Assembly (NCBI GenBank): GCA_900549025.1
Contig: URMZ01000044.1
Location: 1 to 8,149, forward strand
DNA: 8,149 nt
Origin: an uncultured Collinsella sp.
Lineage (GTDB): Bacteria; Actinomycetota; Coriobacteriia; Coriobacteriales; Coriobacteriaceae
Direction: 5' to 3'
Part shown: piece by piece, positions 1 to 5,726 of the stretch
How the letters are laid out: the number at the start of each line of letters is the position of its first letter
How positions within the stretch are numbered: the stretch's first letter is position 1
Notes under the pieces: model-generated
Told to the model about the DNA's origin: nothing
Seen by the model: the letters and a program-made list of their open reading frames with translations, nothing else
Database searches by the model: none
Program-made: the position numbers and the translations under genes

Positions 1-15
1 ATCTGGGAAAACAGT

Positions 16-52
16 AAAGGCCTCGGCTCGTTTGGTGCGAGCCGAGGCCTTT
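16..52. terminator. Bidirectional intrinsic terminator after ecfT
   Basis: A perfect 15-bp stem (16-30 with 38-52) closes a 7-nt loop. On the plus strand the right arm runs into TTTT (50-53). On the minus strand the stem ends in TTT followed by ACTGTTTT. It lies 29 bp beyond the ecfT stop codon and should end the ECF operon transcript. Its symmetry suggests it also terminates a plus-strand gene lying left of the window. Confidence 0.9.
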
Positions 53-81
53 TGCGTTGGGCTGTTGCTGTCGGTGGTGAA

Positions 82-828
82 CTAGAACAGGAAGCCGATG
101 GCGATGAGGGCGATGCTGACGATGAGCACGGCGATGTCCAGGCCCTTGATGGGGTAGCGCTTGTACGAGCTGGCGCGCGTACGCAGATAGAAGCCGCGCT
201 GTTCTGCCGCCAAGGCTGTGGCATCGGTCTTGCCCACGCTCGAGATGAGCAGCGGCACGCACAGTGGCAGCATGAGCTTAAGCTTCTTGATGGGGTTCTT
301 GGTGTCGTACTCGACGCCGCGTGCGGTCTGCGCCTCCATGATGGCGTTCATCTCCTGACCAAACACCGGCACAAAGCGCAACGCCGTGGTAAAGGTGAAG
401 GCATAGCGATACGGCACGTGCAGCACCTCGACGCAGGCGTTGGCAAGGTCGTTGAGTTTGGTCACCATGAGCATGAGGATGAGTGGTAACGCCACACCCA
501 GCAGGCGCAGACAGGCCTTCGATCCTGTGATGAGGCCCGTGTCGGTGATAAAGCCCCACACCACGTTGCCATCGCGCATAAAGGCCAGCTGGAGCACCAG
601 CATGATAAGCGCGAGCGGGATCAGCAACTTGAGCAGCGAGAACAGACGGTCGACGACGCCGGCATAAGCACCCAGCGCAAGGGTGAGTGCCAAAAAGCCC
701 AGCAGCGCCACGTAGGTGTCGGACAAGAAGATGCCGACGATGATGGCGGCGGCGAGGCCCAGTTTGACGACGGGGTTCAGGCGATGCAGCAGCGTGTCAC
801 CCGGCATGTAGTCGATGACGTTAACCAC
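82..828 (-). CDS. ecfT: ECF transporter transmembrane T component (EcfT)
   Basis: This is the membrane scaffold of an energy-coupling factor importer; it couples ATP hydrolysis by the EcfA pair to movement of the substrate-binding S component. The protein opens with DYMPGDTLLHRLNP, the usual EcfT N-terminus, followed by several hydrophobic helices (about residues 22-90, 108-125 and 230-248 from the GTG start). The two coupling-helix motifs of the family are visible as ARG (about 169-171) and QRG (about 210-212, in AAEQRGF). I chose the GTG at 828: AAGGAG lies about 9 nt upstream and the start overlaps the ecfA stop by 8 nt (GTGGTTAA), a typical coupled junction. An ATG at 861 is in frame and would add 11 residues with a 41-nt overlap; it is possible but less likely. 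The gene is last in the Trp-regulated operon. The assignment to EcfT is firm, the exact start less so. Confidence 0.9.
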   Translation of the reverse strand: MVNVIDYMPGDTLLHRLNPVVKLGLAAAIIVGIFLSDTYVALLGFLALTLALGAYAGVVDRLFSLLKLLIPLALIMLVLQLAFMRDGNVVWGFITDTGLITGSKACLRLLGVALPLILMLMVTKLNDLANACVEVLHVPYRYAFTFTTALRFVPVFGQEMNAIMEAQTARGVEYDTKNPIKKLKLMLPLCVPLLISSVGKTDATALAAEQRGFYLRTRASSYKRYPIKGLDIAVLIVSIALIAIGFLF

Positions 829-2572
829 GGTGGACCATCTCCTTGGTAATTCGAACGACATCGGAGACCTCGCTCACCTGTGTAAAGGCGGGCGAGACGG
901 AAGATGCCAGACGGCGCGAGAGTTCAATAACCTGGGGAGGCTCCACGTAGGCACGCTGCATGAGATCGATGTTCGAGAATAGCTCGTGCGTGCGGCCGCG
1001 GTCGAGGATGCGGCCGTCGGCCATTACTACGATTCGCTCGGCAAAATCCGAGACGACTTCCATATCGTGGCAGACCATGATAACGGCGCAACCGCGTTCG
1101 GCCATGGTGCGCACCGTTTCCATGACGGTCATGCATTCGCGGTAATCAAGGCCGCTCGTGGGCTCGTCGAGCACGACGATCTTGGGCTCAACCACTACGA
1201 CGGAGGCAAGCGCCACCATTTGTCGCTGGCCGCGCGAGAGCGAGAAGGGCGCCTCGTCGGCCGGTAAGCCAAAGCGGTCGATGACGAGCTGGGCGCGACG
1301 CAGCGCCTCGGCACGGTCGATGCCGGCAAGCTCCAGGCCAAAGGCGACCTCGTCGAGCACGGTGTCCTTGCAGATCTGACGGTCGGGGTTTTGGAAGAGC
1401 GTTGCGACCTCGCGGGCGATACGGCTCGTGGGGACCGCGACAGTATCCAGTCCCGTGACGCGCACGCTGCCCGAGGCGGGCTTAAGCAGGCCTGTGAGCA
1501 GTTTGGTGAGCGTGGTCTTGCCGGCGCCGTTTTGGCCGACGATGCCCACGAGCTCGCCAGGATAGAGCGTCAGGCTAAGGTTGTGTACGGCAGCGCCGCC
1601 ATTGGGATAGGCAAACTCAACATGGTCGAAGGTGAGTACGGGTTCGGCGTCCTTGGCATGAGGGCGCAACGACGGTGCATGCGGGGAACCGGCGGGCGCC
1701 TGGGCTTCGATAGCCGCGCGTGTGGGGTCGACGATGCCCGAAATCAGGCGCTCGGCCTCATCGACATCCAAGCAGGGGGTACCGCTTACCAGGCCATCGG
1801 CCTCGAGGCTATTGAAGATACGCGTGACGCGAGGGCAGTCGACGCCGATGGCACGGAGCTCGTCGGTATGCGCGAAGACCTCGTGTGGCTCGCCCTGCAG
1901 CGCAATTTCGCCATGGTTGAGCACGAGCACGCGGTTGCAGTGCTCCGAGAGCAGGGCGACCTTTTGCTCGACGACGACGATGGTGATTCCAAGTGCGCGG
2001 TTTGCCTCACGCAGCGTCTCGAAGACCAACGTGGAGCTGGCGGGGTCGAGTGCCGCGGTGGGCTCGTCGAGAACCAAGACGCGCGGACGCATGGCGAGGA
2101 TGGCGGCGATGGCTACCTTTTGCTTCTGTCCGCCCGAGAGGGTGGCGATCTCGCGGTCGCGCAGGTCGCTGATGCCGACGGTCTCGAGCGTTTCGATCAC
2201 GCGCTGCTCGATCTGGTCGTGGGGAACGCCAAAGTTCTCGAGGCCAAAGAGCATCTCGTCCTCGACGACCGAAGCGACCATCTGCGTGTCGATATCCTGC
2301 AGCACACTGCCGACGATTTGCGACACGTCGGTGAGCGAGACTTCGCAGGTGTCGTGGCCGTCGACCATGACGGACCCGAAGAACGTGCCGGTGTAGTGGT
2401 GGGGCACGGCACCCGACAGGCAGGCGGCAAGCGTGGACTTGCCGGCGCCTGAGGGCCCGATGATGCCGATGAAATCTCCCTTGTTCACGCTGAGCGAGAT
2501 GTGGCTGAGCGCCTGCTCGGTCTGCGTGCCATAGGAGAACGAGACATCGTCGACGTTGATGATCGTTTCCAT
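821..2572 (-). CDS. ecfA: Fused double-domain ECF transporter ATPase (EcfA-EcfA')
   Basis: A 583-residue protein carries two ABC ATPase domains in one chain and replaces the separate EcfA1 and EcfA2 of many Firmicutes. Domain 1 (about 1-250) has Walker A GPSGAGKS (39-46), Q-loop Gln about 92, signature LSGGQ (145-149) and Walker B VLVLDE (165-170). Domain 2 (about 310-545) has Walker A GQNGAGKT (346-353), a Q-loop at about 394, signature LSRGQ (445-449), Walker B IVVLDE (465-470) and switch His502. Domain 1 has Gln203 where the switch His normally stands, and domain 2 has Arg for the first Gly of its signature, so the pair is asymmetric. A Pro/Ala-rich linker (about 288-308) joins the halves. 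The ATG at 2572 has AAAGG 6 nt upstream. The gene lies between the S component (212 bp upstream) and ecfT (8-nt overlap). It contains no Trp codon. It is cytoplasmic, on the inner face of the membrane. Confidence 0.95.
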   Translation of the reverse strand: METIINVDDVSFSYGTQTEQALSHISLSVNKGDFIGIIGPSGAGKSTLAACLSGAVPHHYTGTFFGSVMVDGHDTCEVSLTDVSQIVGSVLQDIDTQMVASVVEDEMLFGLENFGVPHDQIEQRVIETLETVGISDLRDREIATLSGGQKQKVAIAAILAMRPRVLVLDEPTAALDPASSTLVFETLREANRALGITIVVVEQKVALLSEHCNRVLVLNHGEIALQGEPHEVFAHTDELRAIGVDCPRVTRIFNSLEADGLVSGTPCLDVDEAERLISGIVDPTRAAIEAQAPAGSPHAPSLRPHAKDAEPVLTFDHVEFAYPNGGAAVHNLSLTLYPGELVGIVGQNGAGKTTLTKLLTGLLKPASGSVRVTGLDTVAVPTSRIAREVATLFQNPDRQICKDTVLDEVAFGLELAGIDRAEALRRAQLVIDRFGLPADEAPFSLSRGQRQMVALASVVVVEPKIVVLDEPTSGLDYRECMTVMETVRTMAERGCAVIMVCHDMEVVSDFAERIVVMADGRILDRGRTHELFSNIDLMQRAYVEPPQVIELSRRLASSVSPAFTQVSEVSDVVRITKEMVHRG

Positions 2573-2590
2573 GGATACCTTTCATAGTCA

Positions 2591-2660
2591 TTGGGGACGT
2601 TCTTAAATGACTAGTCGTTTAAGAACGTCCCCAAAAGCTAGTCGTTTGGGACAGTCTTTG
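2591..2660. repeat. 44-nt near-perfect palindrome plus partial tandem copy (REP-like)
   Basis: Positions 2591-2607 and 2618-2634 form a perfect 17-bp inverted repeat (TTGGGGACGTTCTTAAA and its complement). The 10 nt between them contain the self-complementary GACTAGTC, so all 44 nt are palindromic apart from one T/G pair. A direct repeat, CTAGTCGTTT, occurs at 2611-2620 and again at 2638-2647, followed by GGGACAGTC, which looks like a second, decayed half-element. The block ends about 19 bp before the ecfA start. It resembles REP palindromes moved by REP-associated tyrosine transposases; that origin is inference and no transposase gene is in the window. Confidence 0.8.
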
Positions 2661-2680
2661 GTGGTGAAGCACGGAGATGG

Positions 2681-2775
2681 CTTTACGAGGGGCCCCAGGT
2701 TGGCGCGAAAGAGGAGCGAAGCGTACTTGGGTACGCGAGCGACGAATGAACGCCAAGATGGGGTGGCTCGTAAAG
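2681..2775. repeat. 95-bp imperfect palindromic intergenic element
   Basis: The outer arms 2681-2705 and 2751-2775 pair over 25 bp with 5 mismatches (CTTTACGAG and CTTGGCG-type segments match). The interior carries a perfect 6-bp hairpin with a TTGG loop (2721-2736, GCGTAC/GTACGC). The element begins 9 bp after the S-component stop codon and has no T-run, so it is not an ordinary terminator. It may be a dispersed intergenic repeat of this genus or an mRNA 3'-end stabiliser that sets the S to A/T expression ratio; the sequence alone does not decide. Apparent reading frames through it have no recognisable protein content. Confidence 0.7.
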
Positions 2776-2784
2776 TCGAGCGGG

Positions 2785-3357
2785 TTAGTTGAGCTTCAGG
2801 GCTTTCTGGATGGGCAGGTAGAGGGCGCCGACCAGAATGGCGTTAAAGACGGCGGTCATGGCAACGACGGGCAGCATGGCGGCGGCGAGCTCGCCTACCA
2901 CGCCGAGCATGGCCATCTTGATGACCATGAAGATGACGCCGGAGACAAAGGTGGTCAGGAAGGTTGCGACAATAGCGATGGCGGGCTTGACCTGACCGTT
3001 CTTGCCGGCGGCGTTGACGATGCCGGCCATGAGCATGGCGGCGATGCCCTCGGCGGCAAAATCGACGAACGGCGAAGTGGTGGTGATCTGGATCACGGCA
3101 GCCGAGATGAGGCCAATGACGAGCGCCTGGCCGATGTTGGGACGAACGACCAGGATGGTGAGGCAGAAGGCCGAGATGATGAACTCGGGGCTGATCATGC
3201 CACCCGAGATGCCCGAGATGGTCTTGCCGACGGTGAAGTTGAGGATGAAGCCGGCGGCGAGCAGGATGGCGAGCAGGACGAGGGCGCGGACATCGAGTTT
3301 GCCGCGGTCGGCGGTCTGGACGGTGCGGGGCTGGGCGGCGGTGGTGTTCTGAGACAT
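2785..3357 (-). CDS. ECF transporter S component, predicted tryptophan-specific (TrpP-like)
   Basis: This is a 190-residue integral membrane protein with a polar N-terminus (1-22) and about six hydrophobic segments (roughly 24-44, 54-71, 75-92, 100-117, 124-146 and 151-180), the size and topology of an ECF substrate-binding S subunit. It starts an operon with an EcfA fusion and EcfT, which identifies the class. Substrate is inferred from the upstream leader peptide with three consecutive Trp codons and its terminator. The sequence also looks, from memory, like the TrpP family (GLISA..TTSPF region, LSG/VSGVIF-like segment and the PVVAM end), which should be confirmed with a profile. The ATG at 3357 is preferred: GAAAGGA lies about 8 nt upstream; a TTG at 3387 would extend the frame by ten residues but has no ribosome site. 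The protein contains no Trp. Membrane role is firm; tryptophan specificity is a strong inference. Confidence 0.88.
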   Translation of the reverse strand: MSQNTTAAQPRTVQTADRGKLDVRALVLLAILLAAGFILNFTVGKTISGISGGMISPEFIISAFCLTILVVRPNIGQALVIGLISAAVIQITTTSPFVDFAAEGIAAMLMAGIVNAAGKNGQVKPAIAIVATFLTTFVSGVIFMVIKMAMLGVVGELAAAMLPVVAMTAVFNAILVGALYLPIQKALKLN

Positions 3358-3402
3358 GGTGAAAATCCTTTCGGAATGGGAGTGCAAGAGAAAAGCGGAG
3401 GC

Positions 3403-3532
3403 GCGTGATGCGAATGCGATCGGGCTCGAGATAGAAAAAGGCCCCCGGTCGAAACCGGAGGCCTTCCAATCACCTAGAGCGCAAAAACAGGCGTGAGGGA
3501 CTCACTGTCGACCGATCGTATTCGCATCACGC
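3403..3532 (-). repeat. 21-bp inverted repeat bracketing the attenuator terminator
   Basis: Arm 3512-3532 (inside the leader peptide gene, starting at the last base of the third Trp codon) is complementary to arm 3403-3423 (between the terminator and the S-gene ribosome site) at 20 of 21 positions; the one exception is an A-C mismatch in the transcript. The terminator hairpin (3438-3465) lies in the loop. The distal arm is transcribed only if RNA polymerase reads through, so this pairing cannot itself cause termination but could act on the read-through mRNA. Confidence 0.75.
3435..3465 (-). terminator. Attenuator terminator of the Trp-regulated ECF operon
   Basis: On the minus strand a 12-bp stem (3454-3465 with 3438-3449, one U-G wobble) closes a TTCG tetraloop and is followed at once by TTTTT (ending at 3435). 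It stands 36 nt after the leader peptide stop codon and about 78 nt before the S-component start, inside the same transcript, which is the layout of a transcription attenuator rather than a gene end. Confidence 0.92.
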
Positions 3533-3570
3533 CACCACCAGTTGTTGAGAGACTTCATTGTGTTCTTCAT
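3502..3570 (-). CDS. Tryptophan leader peptide (22 aa, WWW)
   Basis: A short gene encodes MKNTMKSLNN, then WWW (codons 11-13, 3532-3540), then RDANTIGRQ and a TGA stop. AAAGGAG stands 8 nt before the ATG, so translation should be efficient. Three consecutive Trp codons in 22 are the hallmark of ribosome-stalling leader peptides such as the NWWW-containing trp leaders described in Streptomyces. Its product is expected to have no function of its own; its translation rate reports the level of charged tRNA-Trp. It lies in the 5' region of the ECF operon and ends 36 nt before the terminator. It is too short for most gene finders. Confidence 0.92.
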   Translation of the reverse strand: MKNTMKSLNNWWWRDANTIGRQ

Positions 3571-3628
3571 GTTGGTGGCTCCTTTCGTGATGCCGTGGCG
3601 CGGTCGCACCTAGTTGCTGTTGCGCTGC

Positions 3629-3637
3629 ACTATAGCA
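3629..3637 (-). promoter_or_regulatory. Extended -10 promoter for the ECF operon
   Basis: On the minus strand TGCTATAGT matches the extended -10 pattern TGnTATAAT. The -35 position (about 3652-3657, TCCCCG) is poor, as is usual for extended -10 promoters. It would place the transcript start near 3622, about 50 nt before the leader peptide ATG. The box sits between CGCTG and CAGCG half-sites (3623-3642), a possible small operator. Confidence 0.6.
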
Positions 3638-3655
3638 CAGCGAAGTGTGTGCGGG

Positions 3656-3678
3656 GAAATCTTTTTTGAAAAGATTTC
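3656..3678. promoter_or_regulatory. 10-bp perfect inverted repeat upstream of the ECF promoter
   Basis: GAAATCTTTT and AAAAGATTTC flank a TTG spacer, a perfect dyad overlapping the upstream edge of the -35 position of the ECF promoter. A short GC hairpin (GGCGGG-TTT-CCCGCC, 3680-3694) lies beside it. The dyad could be a regulator-binding site, or with the GC hairpin a back-up termination region for the gene ending at 3758. The structure is clear; its function is not. Confidence 0.5.
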
Positions 3679-3698
3679 AGGCGGGTTTCCCGCCGGTC

Positions 3699-3750
3699 AA
3701 AAGAGTGGGCTGAGCGGGCGAGGCTGCCATTGCTGCCTTGCCCGCTCAGC
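3699..3750 (-). terminator. Intrinsic terminator of the C69 peptidase gene
   Basis: On the minus strand, 7 nt after the peptidase stop codon, an 11-bp perfect stem (3740-3750 with 3709-3719) encloses a partly paired 20-nt loop. The stem is followed by CCACTCTTTTG, whose TTTT lies at 3699-3702. It should isolate the peptidase transcript from the ECF operon that starts about 80 bp downstream. Confidence 0.85.
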
Positions 3751-3757
3751 TAAGACG

Positions 3758-5707
3758 TTACTCCTTATTGCGACGGTAGAGGAAGTAACCGCCCGCGGAG
3801 ATGACGGCAACGCCAGCGATGGCGAATGCGGCCACCATGCGGCCATCAAAACGATCGCCAGTGGTGGGCAGGCCGCCCTTGGTGTTCGTCTTGTTGGTGG
3901 TTACCGTGGTCGTGGTGTCCGACTTGCCAGGCTTCTCGGGCTTGGTGGTGGGCTGCTCGGGCTTAGCGGGCTGCTCGGGGGTACCGGGCTGCTCGGGGGT
4001 ACCGGGCTGCTCAGGAGTGCCAGGCTGATCCGGGGTTACCGGGTCGGTGGCAAGAGCGTCCTTGGCGTAGGTGATGGACACCTTGAGGCCGTTGGTCTCG
4101 GTGTTCAGATCGCTCGGAGTGAAGGGCTGGTCGAAGTTTTCGGCCTTCTGATAGGCGCGCATCTCCTGGAGCAGCGCCTTGCACTTCTTGTAGGTGTTCT
4201 CGGTAGCAGCCTTGCCGGCCTTGTTGGCCAGGGCAGTGCGGCCCTCGGTGGTCGTCTCGGCCAGCATGGCGGCGTCAACTTCCTTGTTCTGCTCGATGAG
4301 CTCGTTCTGGAGCGCATCGAGGTAGGCGCGGACGCTGATACCAAGGGTGTCAGGGTTCTCAAAGCAGAGCGAGCTGATGTCCATGAGGACGTAGTTGATT
4401 GAGTTCTCGGGCTCTTCGTTGTACACGACGTCAGTCTGTTTGCAGTGATCGAAGGAGACGGTCTGATCGCTGAAGTACGGGCTGACCTCAGTTATCAGAG
4501 CGGAGTACAACGGGATGGCGACGGAGTACGCGGCGCGGGAGAGCATTTCCCACTGGATGGTAGCGACTTCGGGGTCATACCCGCGACGAATCTGGAAGAG
4601 GTTGATCTCGGTGTTGCGCTCGCTGCCGATGCAATAAACACCATCAGTGTTCGCGTTGAGGCCAGGGACGTTCTCGCCGCGGTTGCCGAAGGCGCGAATC
4701 AACTCGAAAGTGCTCCAACCAGACTTGCCAGGCTTGAAGAACAGGGGCTGGATTTCGCTGACCATGGCTCCCTTTTGGTCGGGTTTTCCTTCCTTCTCTA
4801 CTGTGATAATGTCGTAATCTGTGCCTTCGGTCAGCTGACTACCAAAATAATCGCGGCCTTGCACATAGCGGGACCACTGGTTTACGCCGGAATCGGCGAG
4901 GCTTTCGCCATACGTTTGGGCGACATCGAATTTGCCGTCAGCGGAGTATTTGGCGAAGCCCTTCTCCACGGGCATGGACTCGATGCCCTCGGAGTGTAGG
5001 CAGTTCTCGGGGTCATCAAGGTCGACATCGTAGTTGAGGCTCCCGATATTAGGGTTGAGCGACGCGACGTCGTCAGCGAGCTTCATGGCGATCCACTGAT
5101 GGGCGGAAAGTGTGGCGAACAGCCAGGTCTCGTTGTTGTCGGCGATGATGATCTGGTCGTTGGTGCAGACGCCTTGATCATCGATCAGTCTGCCGAGAAG
5201 CTCGACGCCCTCGCGGGCCGTGGCGCTCTCGCCCAGGATGATGCTGCCGTAACTGTACTCGCCCAGACCCACTTTCTCATCGATGTGGTCTGCTGCATCG
5301 GCCTCCTCGTTATAGGAAGTGCTTAGCGTGGCAGAGCAGGAGACGCCCTTCTCGTTGATTCCGGCTTCGGAATAGGCGTCGGTGCGACCCATCCAGTTGG
5401 AGGGGTGGTCGCGTACATAGCTGTAACGATAGGTAGGCTTGTTCGAAGTGTATTCAAAAGCAGATTCAATCGAGCTGTACTTAAAGCCAGGTTCGTGGGC
5501 AGGTTCGATGCCGTAGTGCTTAAGATAGCGCTTGCCAAAGTCCTCGGCGCGGCCGTAGTACGTGTTGCCGTCCGCCGTGAGCTTGCCGCCCATGTAGATC
5601 TGCGTGCAGGCGAGCGCAGATGTCGGCATGGACATGATGGTTGCAGCTCCAAAGGCGAGGCCTATGCCTAGCTTCTTGAGCGCGTTGACGGGGTGAGTTT
5701 TCCTCAT
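3758..5707 (-). CDS. LPxTG-anchored C69-family dipeptidase (N-terminal Cys hydrolase)
   Basis: This 649-residue secreted peptidase is of the C69 (PepD/U34) family, Ntn-hydrolases whose nucleophile is an N-terminal Cys. A signal peptide (1-33, MRKTHPVNALKK then a hydrophobic core, ending SALA) precedes Cys34, so signal cleavage would itself expose the nucleophile in CTQIYMGG. Family-type segments follow: DGNTYYGRAEDF (46-57), NWMGRTD (104-110) and GINEKGVSCSATLS (116-129). The catalytic domain extends to about 450; a charged, probably helical region (about 457-525) follows, then a TPEQPG-repeat stalk (558-587), a Thr-rich stretch, LPTTG (613-617), a hydrophobic helix (about 624-644) and RRNKE: a complete sortase signal. 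The ATG at 5707 has GGGAGG about 4 nt upstream. The likely role is cleavage of dipeptides or small peptides at the cell surface; substrate preference cannot be read. It is monocistronic, with its own terminator. Confidence 0.93.
   Translation of the reverse strand: MRKTHPVNALKKLGIGLAFGAATIMSMPTSALACTQIYMGGKLTADGNTYYGRAEDFGKRYLKHYGIEPAHEPGFKYSSIESAFEYTSNKPTYRYSYVRDHPSNWMGRTDAYSEAGINEKGVSCSATLSTSYNEEADAADHIDEKVGLGEYSYGSIILGESATAREGVELLGRLIDDQGVCTNDQIIIADNNETWLFATLSAHQWIAMKLADDVASLNPNIGSLNYDVDLDDPENCLHSEGIESMPVEKGFAKYSADGKFDVAQTYGESLADSGVNQWSRYVQGRDYFGSQLTEGTDYDIITVEKEGKPDQKGAMVSEIQPLFFKPGKSGWSTFELIRAFGNRGENVPGLNANTDGVYCIGSERNTEINLFQIRRGYDPEVATIQWEMLSRAAYSVAIPLYSALITEVSPYFSDQTVSFDHCKQTDVVYNEEPENSINYVLMDISSLCFENPDTLGISVRAYLDALQNELIEQNKEVDAAMLAETTTEGRTALANKAGKAATENTYKKCKALLQEMRAYQKAENFDQPFTPSDLNTETNGLKVSITYAKDALATDPVTPDQPGTPEQPGTPEQPGTPEQPAKPEQPTTKPEKPGKSDTTTTVTTNKTNTKGGLPTTGDRFDGRMVAAFAIAGVAVISAGGYFLYRRNKE
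3947..4036 (-). repeat. 18-bp tandem repeats encoding the TPEQPG stalk
   Basis: Within the peptidase gene five 18-bp units encode TPDQPG, TPEQPG, TPEQPG, TPEQPA and KPEQPT. The middle copies are nearly identical in DNA (GGCTGCTCGGGGGTACCG on the plus strand), so unit number could vary between strains by slippage. The product is a Pro-rich, extended wall-spanning spacer between the enzyme and its sortase anchor. Confidence 0.88.
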
Positions 5708-5726
5708 TTTCCCTCCCAGCGTGCGA

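Larger units (their letters stand above)
3435..3570 (-). promoter_or_regulatory. Tryptophan attenuator leader region
   Basis: This combines the Trp-rich leader peptide, alternative pairings and the terminator. A candidate antiterminator pairs CGGTCGA in the last leader codons (3508-3514) with TCGACCG in the terminator loop and 3' arm (3446-3452). A candidate protector pairs GGCGTGA just after the Trp codons (3527-3533) with TCACGCC after the stop (3490-3496). A ribosome stalled on the Trp codons would leave 3508-3514 free and favour read-through; one reaching the stop at 3502 would cover it and allow termination. The components are read directly; the switching model is inference from the known trp attenuation of enterics and actinomycetes. 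Confidence 0.85.

Noticed and set aside
1391..2452. Long plus-strand open frame (353 codons) opposite ecfA
   Set aside because: It is antisense to an unmistakable double ATPase with all motifs in place; long antisense frames are expected in GC-rich coding DNA and its translation resembles no protein fold.
2591..2634. The 44-nt palindrome as an intrinsic terminator
   Set aside because: No U-tract follows it on either strand, and it sits inside an operon just before the ecfA ribosome site.
3358..3387. TTG start at 3387 extending the S component by ten residues
   Set aside because: There is no ribosome site before the TTG, while GAAAGGA is well spaced from the ATG at 3357 and lies inside the would-be extension.
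2677..3408. Plus-strand open frame of 243 codons across the S component
   Set aside because: It is a shadow of the S gene and crosses the palindromic element; its product is an implausible Gly/Asp-rich chain.
3403..3570. T-box riboswitch in the ECF leader
   Set aside because: No T-box sequence or specifier-loop architecture is visible; a translated WWW leader peptide explains the terminator better.
3614..4402. Plus-strand open frame of 262 codons with Gly/Leu-rich repeats opposite the peptidase
   Set aside because: The repeats are the antisense reading of the TPEQPG, Thr-rich and Ala/Lys-rich parts of the peptidase; there is no ribosome site and the frame crosses the peptidase terminator.
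5597..5620. Lipoprotein signal at Cys34 of the peptidase
   Set aside because: The residues before Cys are S-A-L-A, with Ala rather than Leu/Val/Ile at -3, so the lipobox is poor, and a free N-terminal Cys is needed for C69 catalysis.
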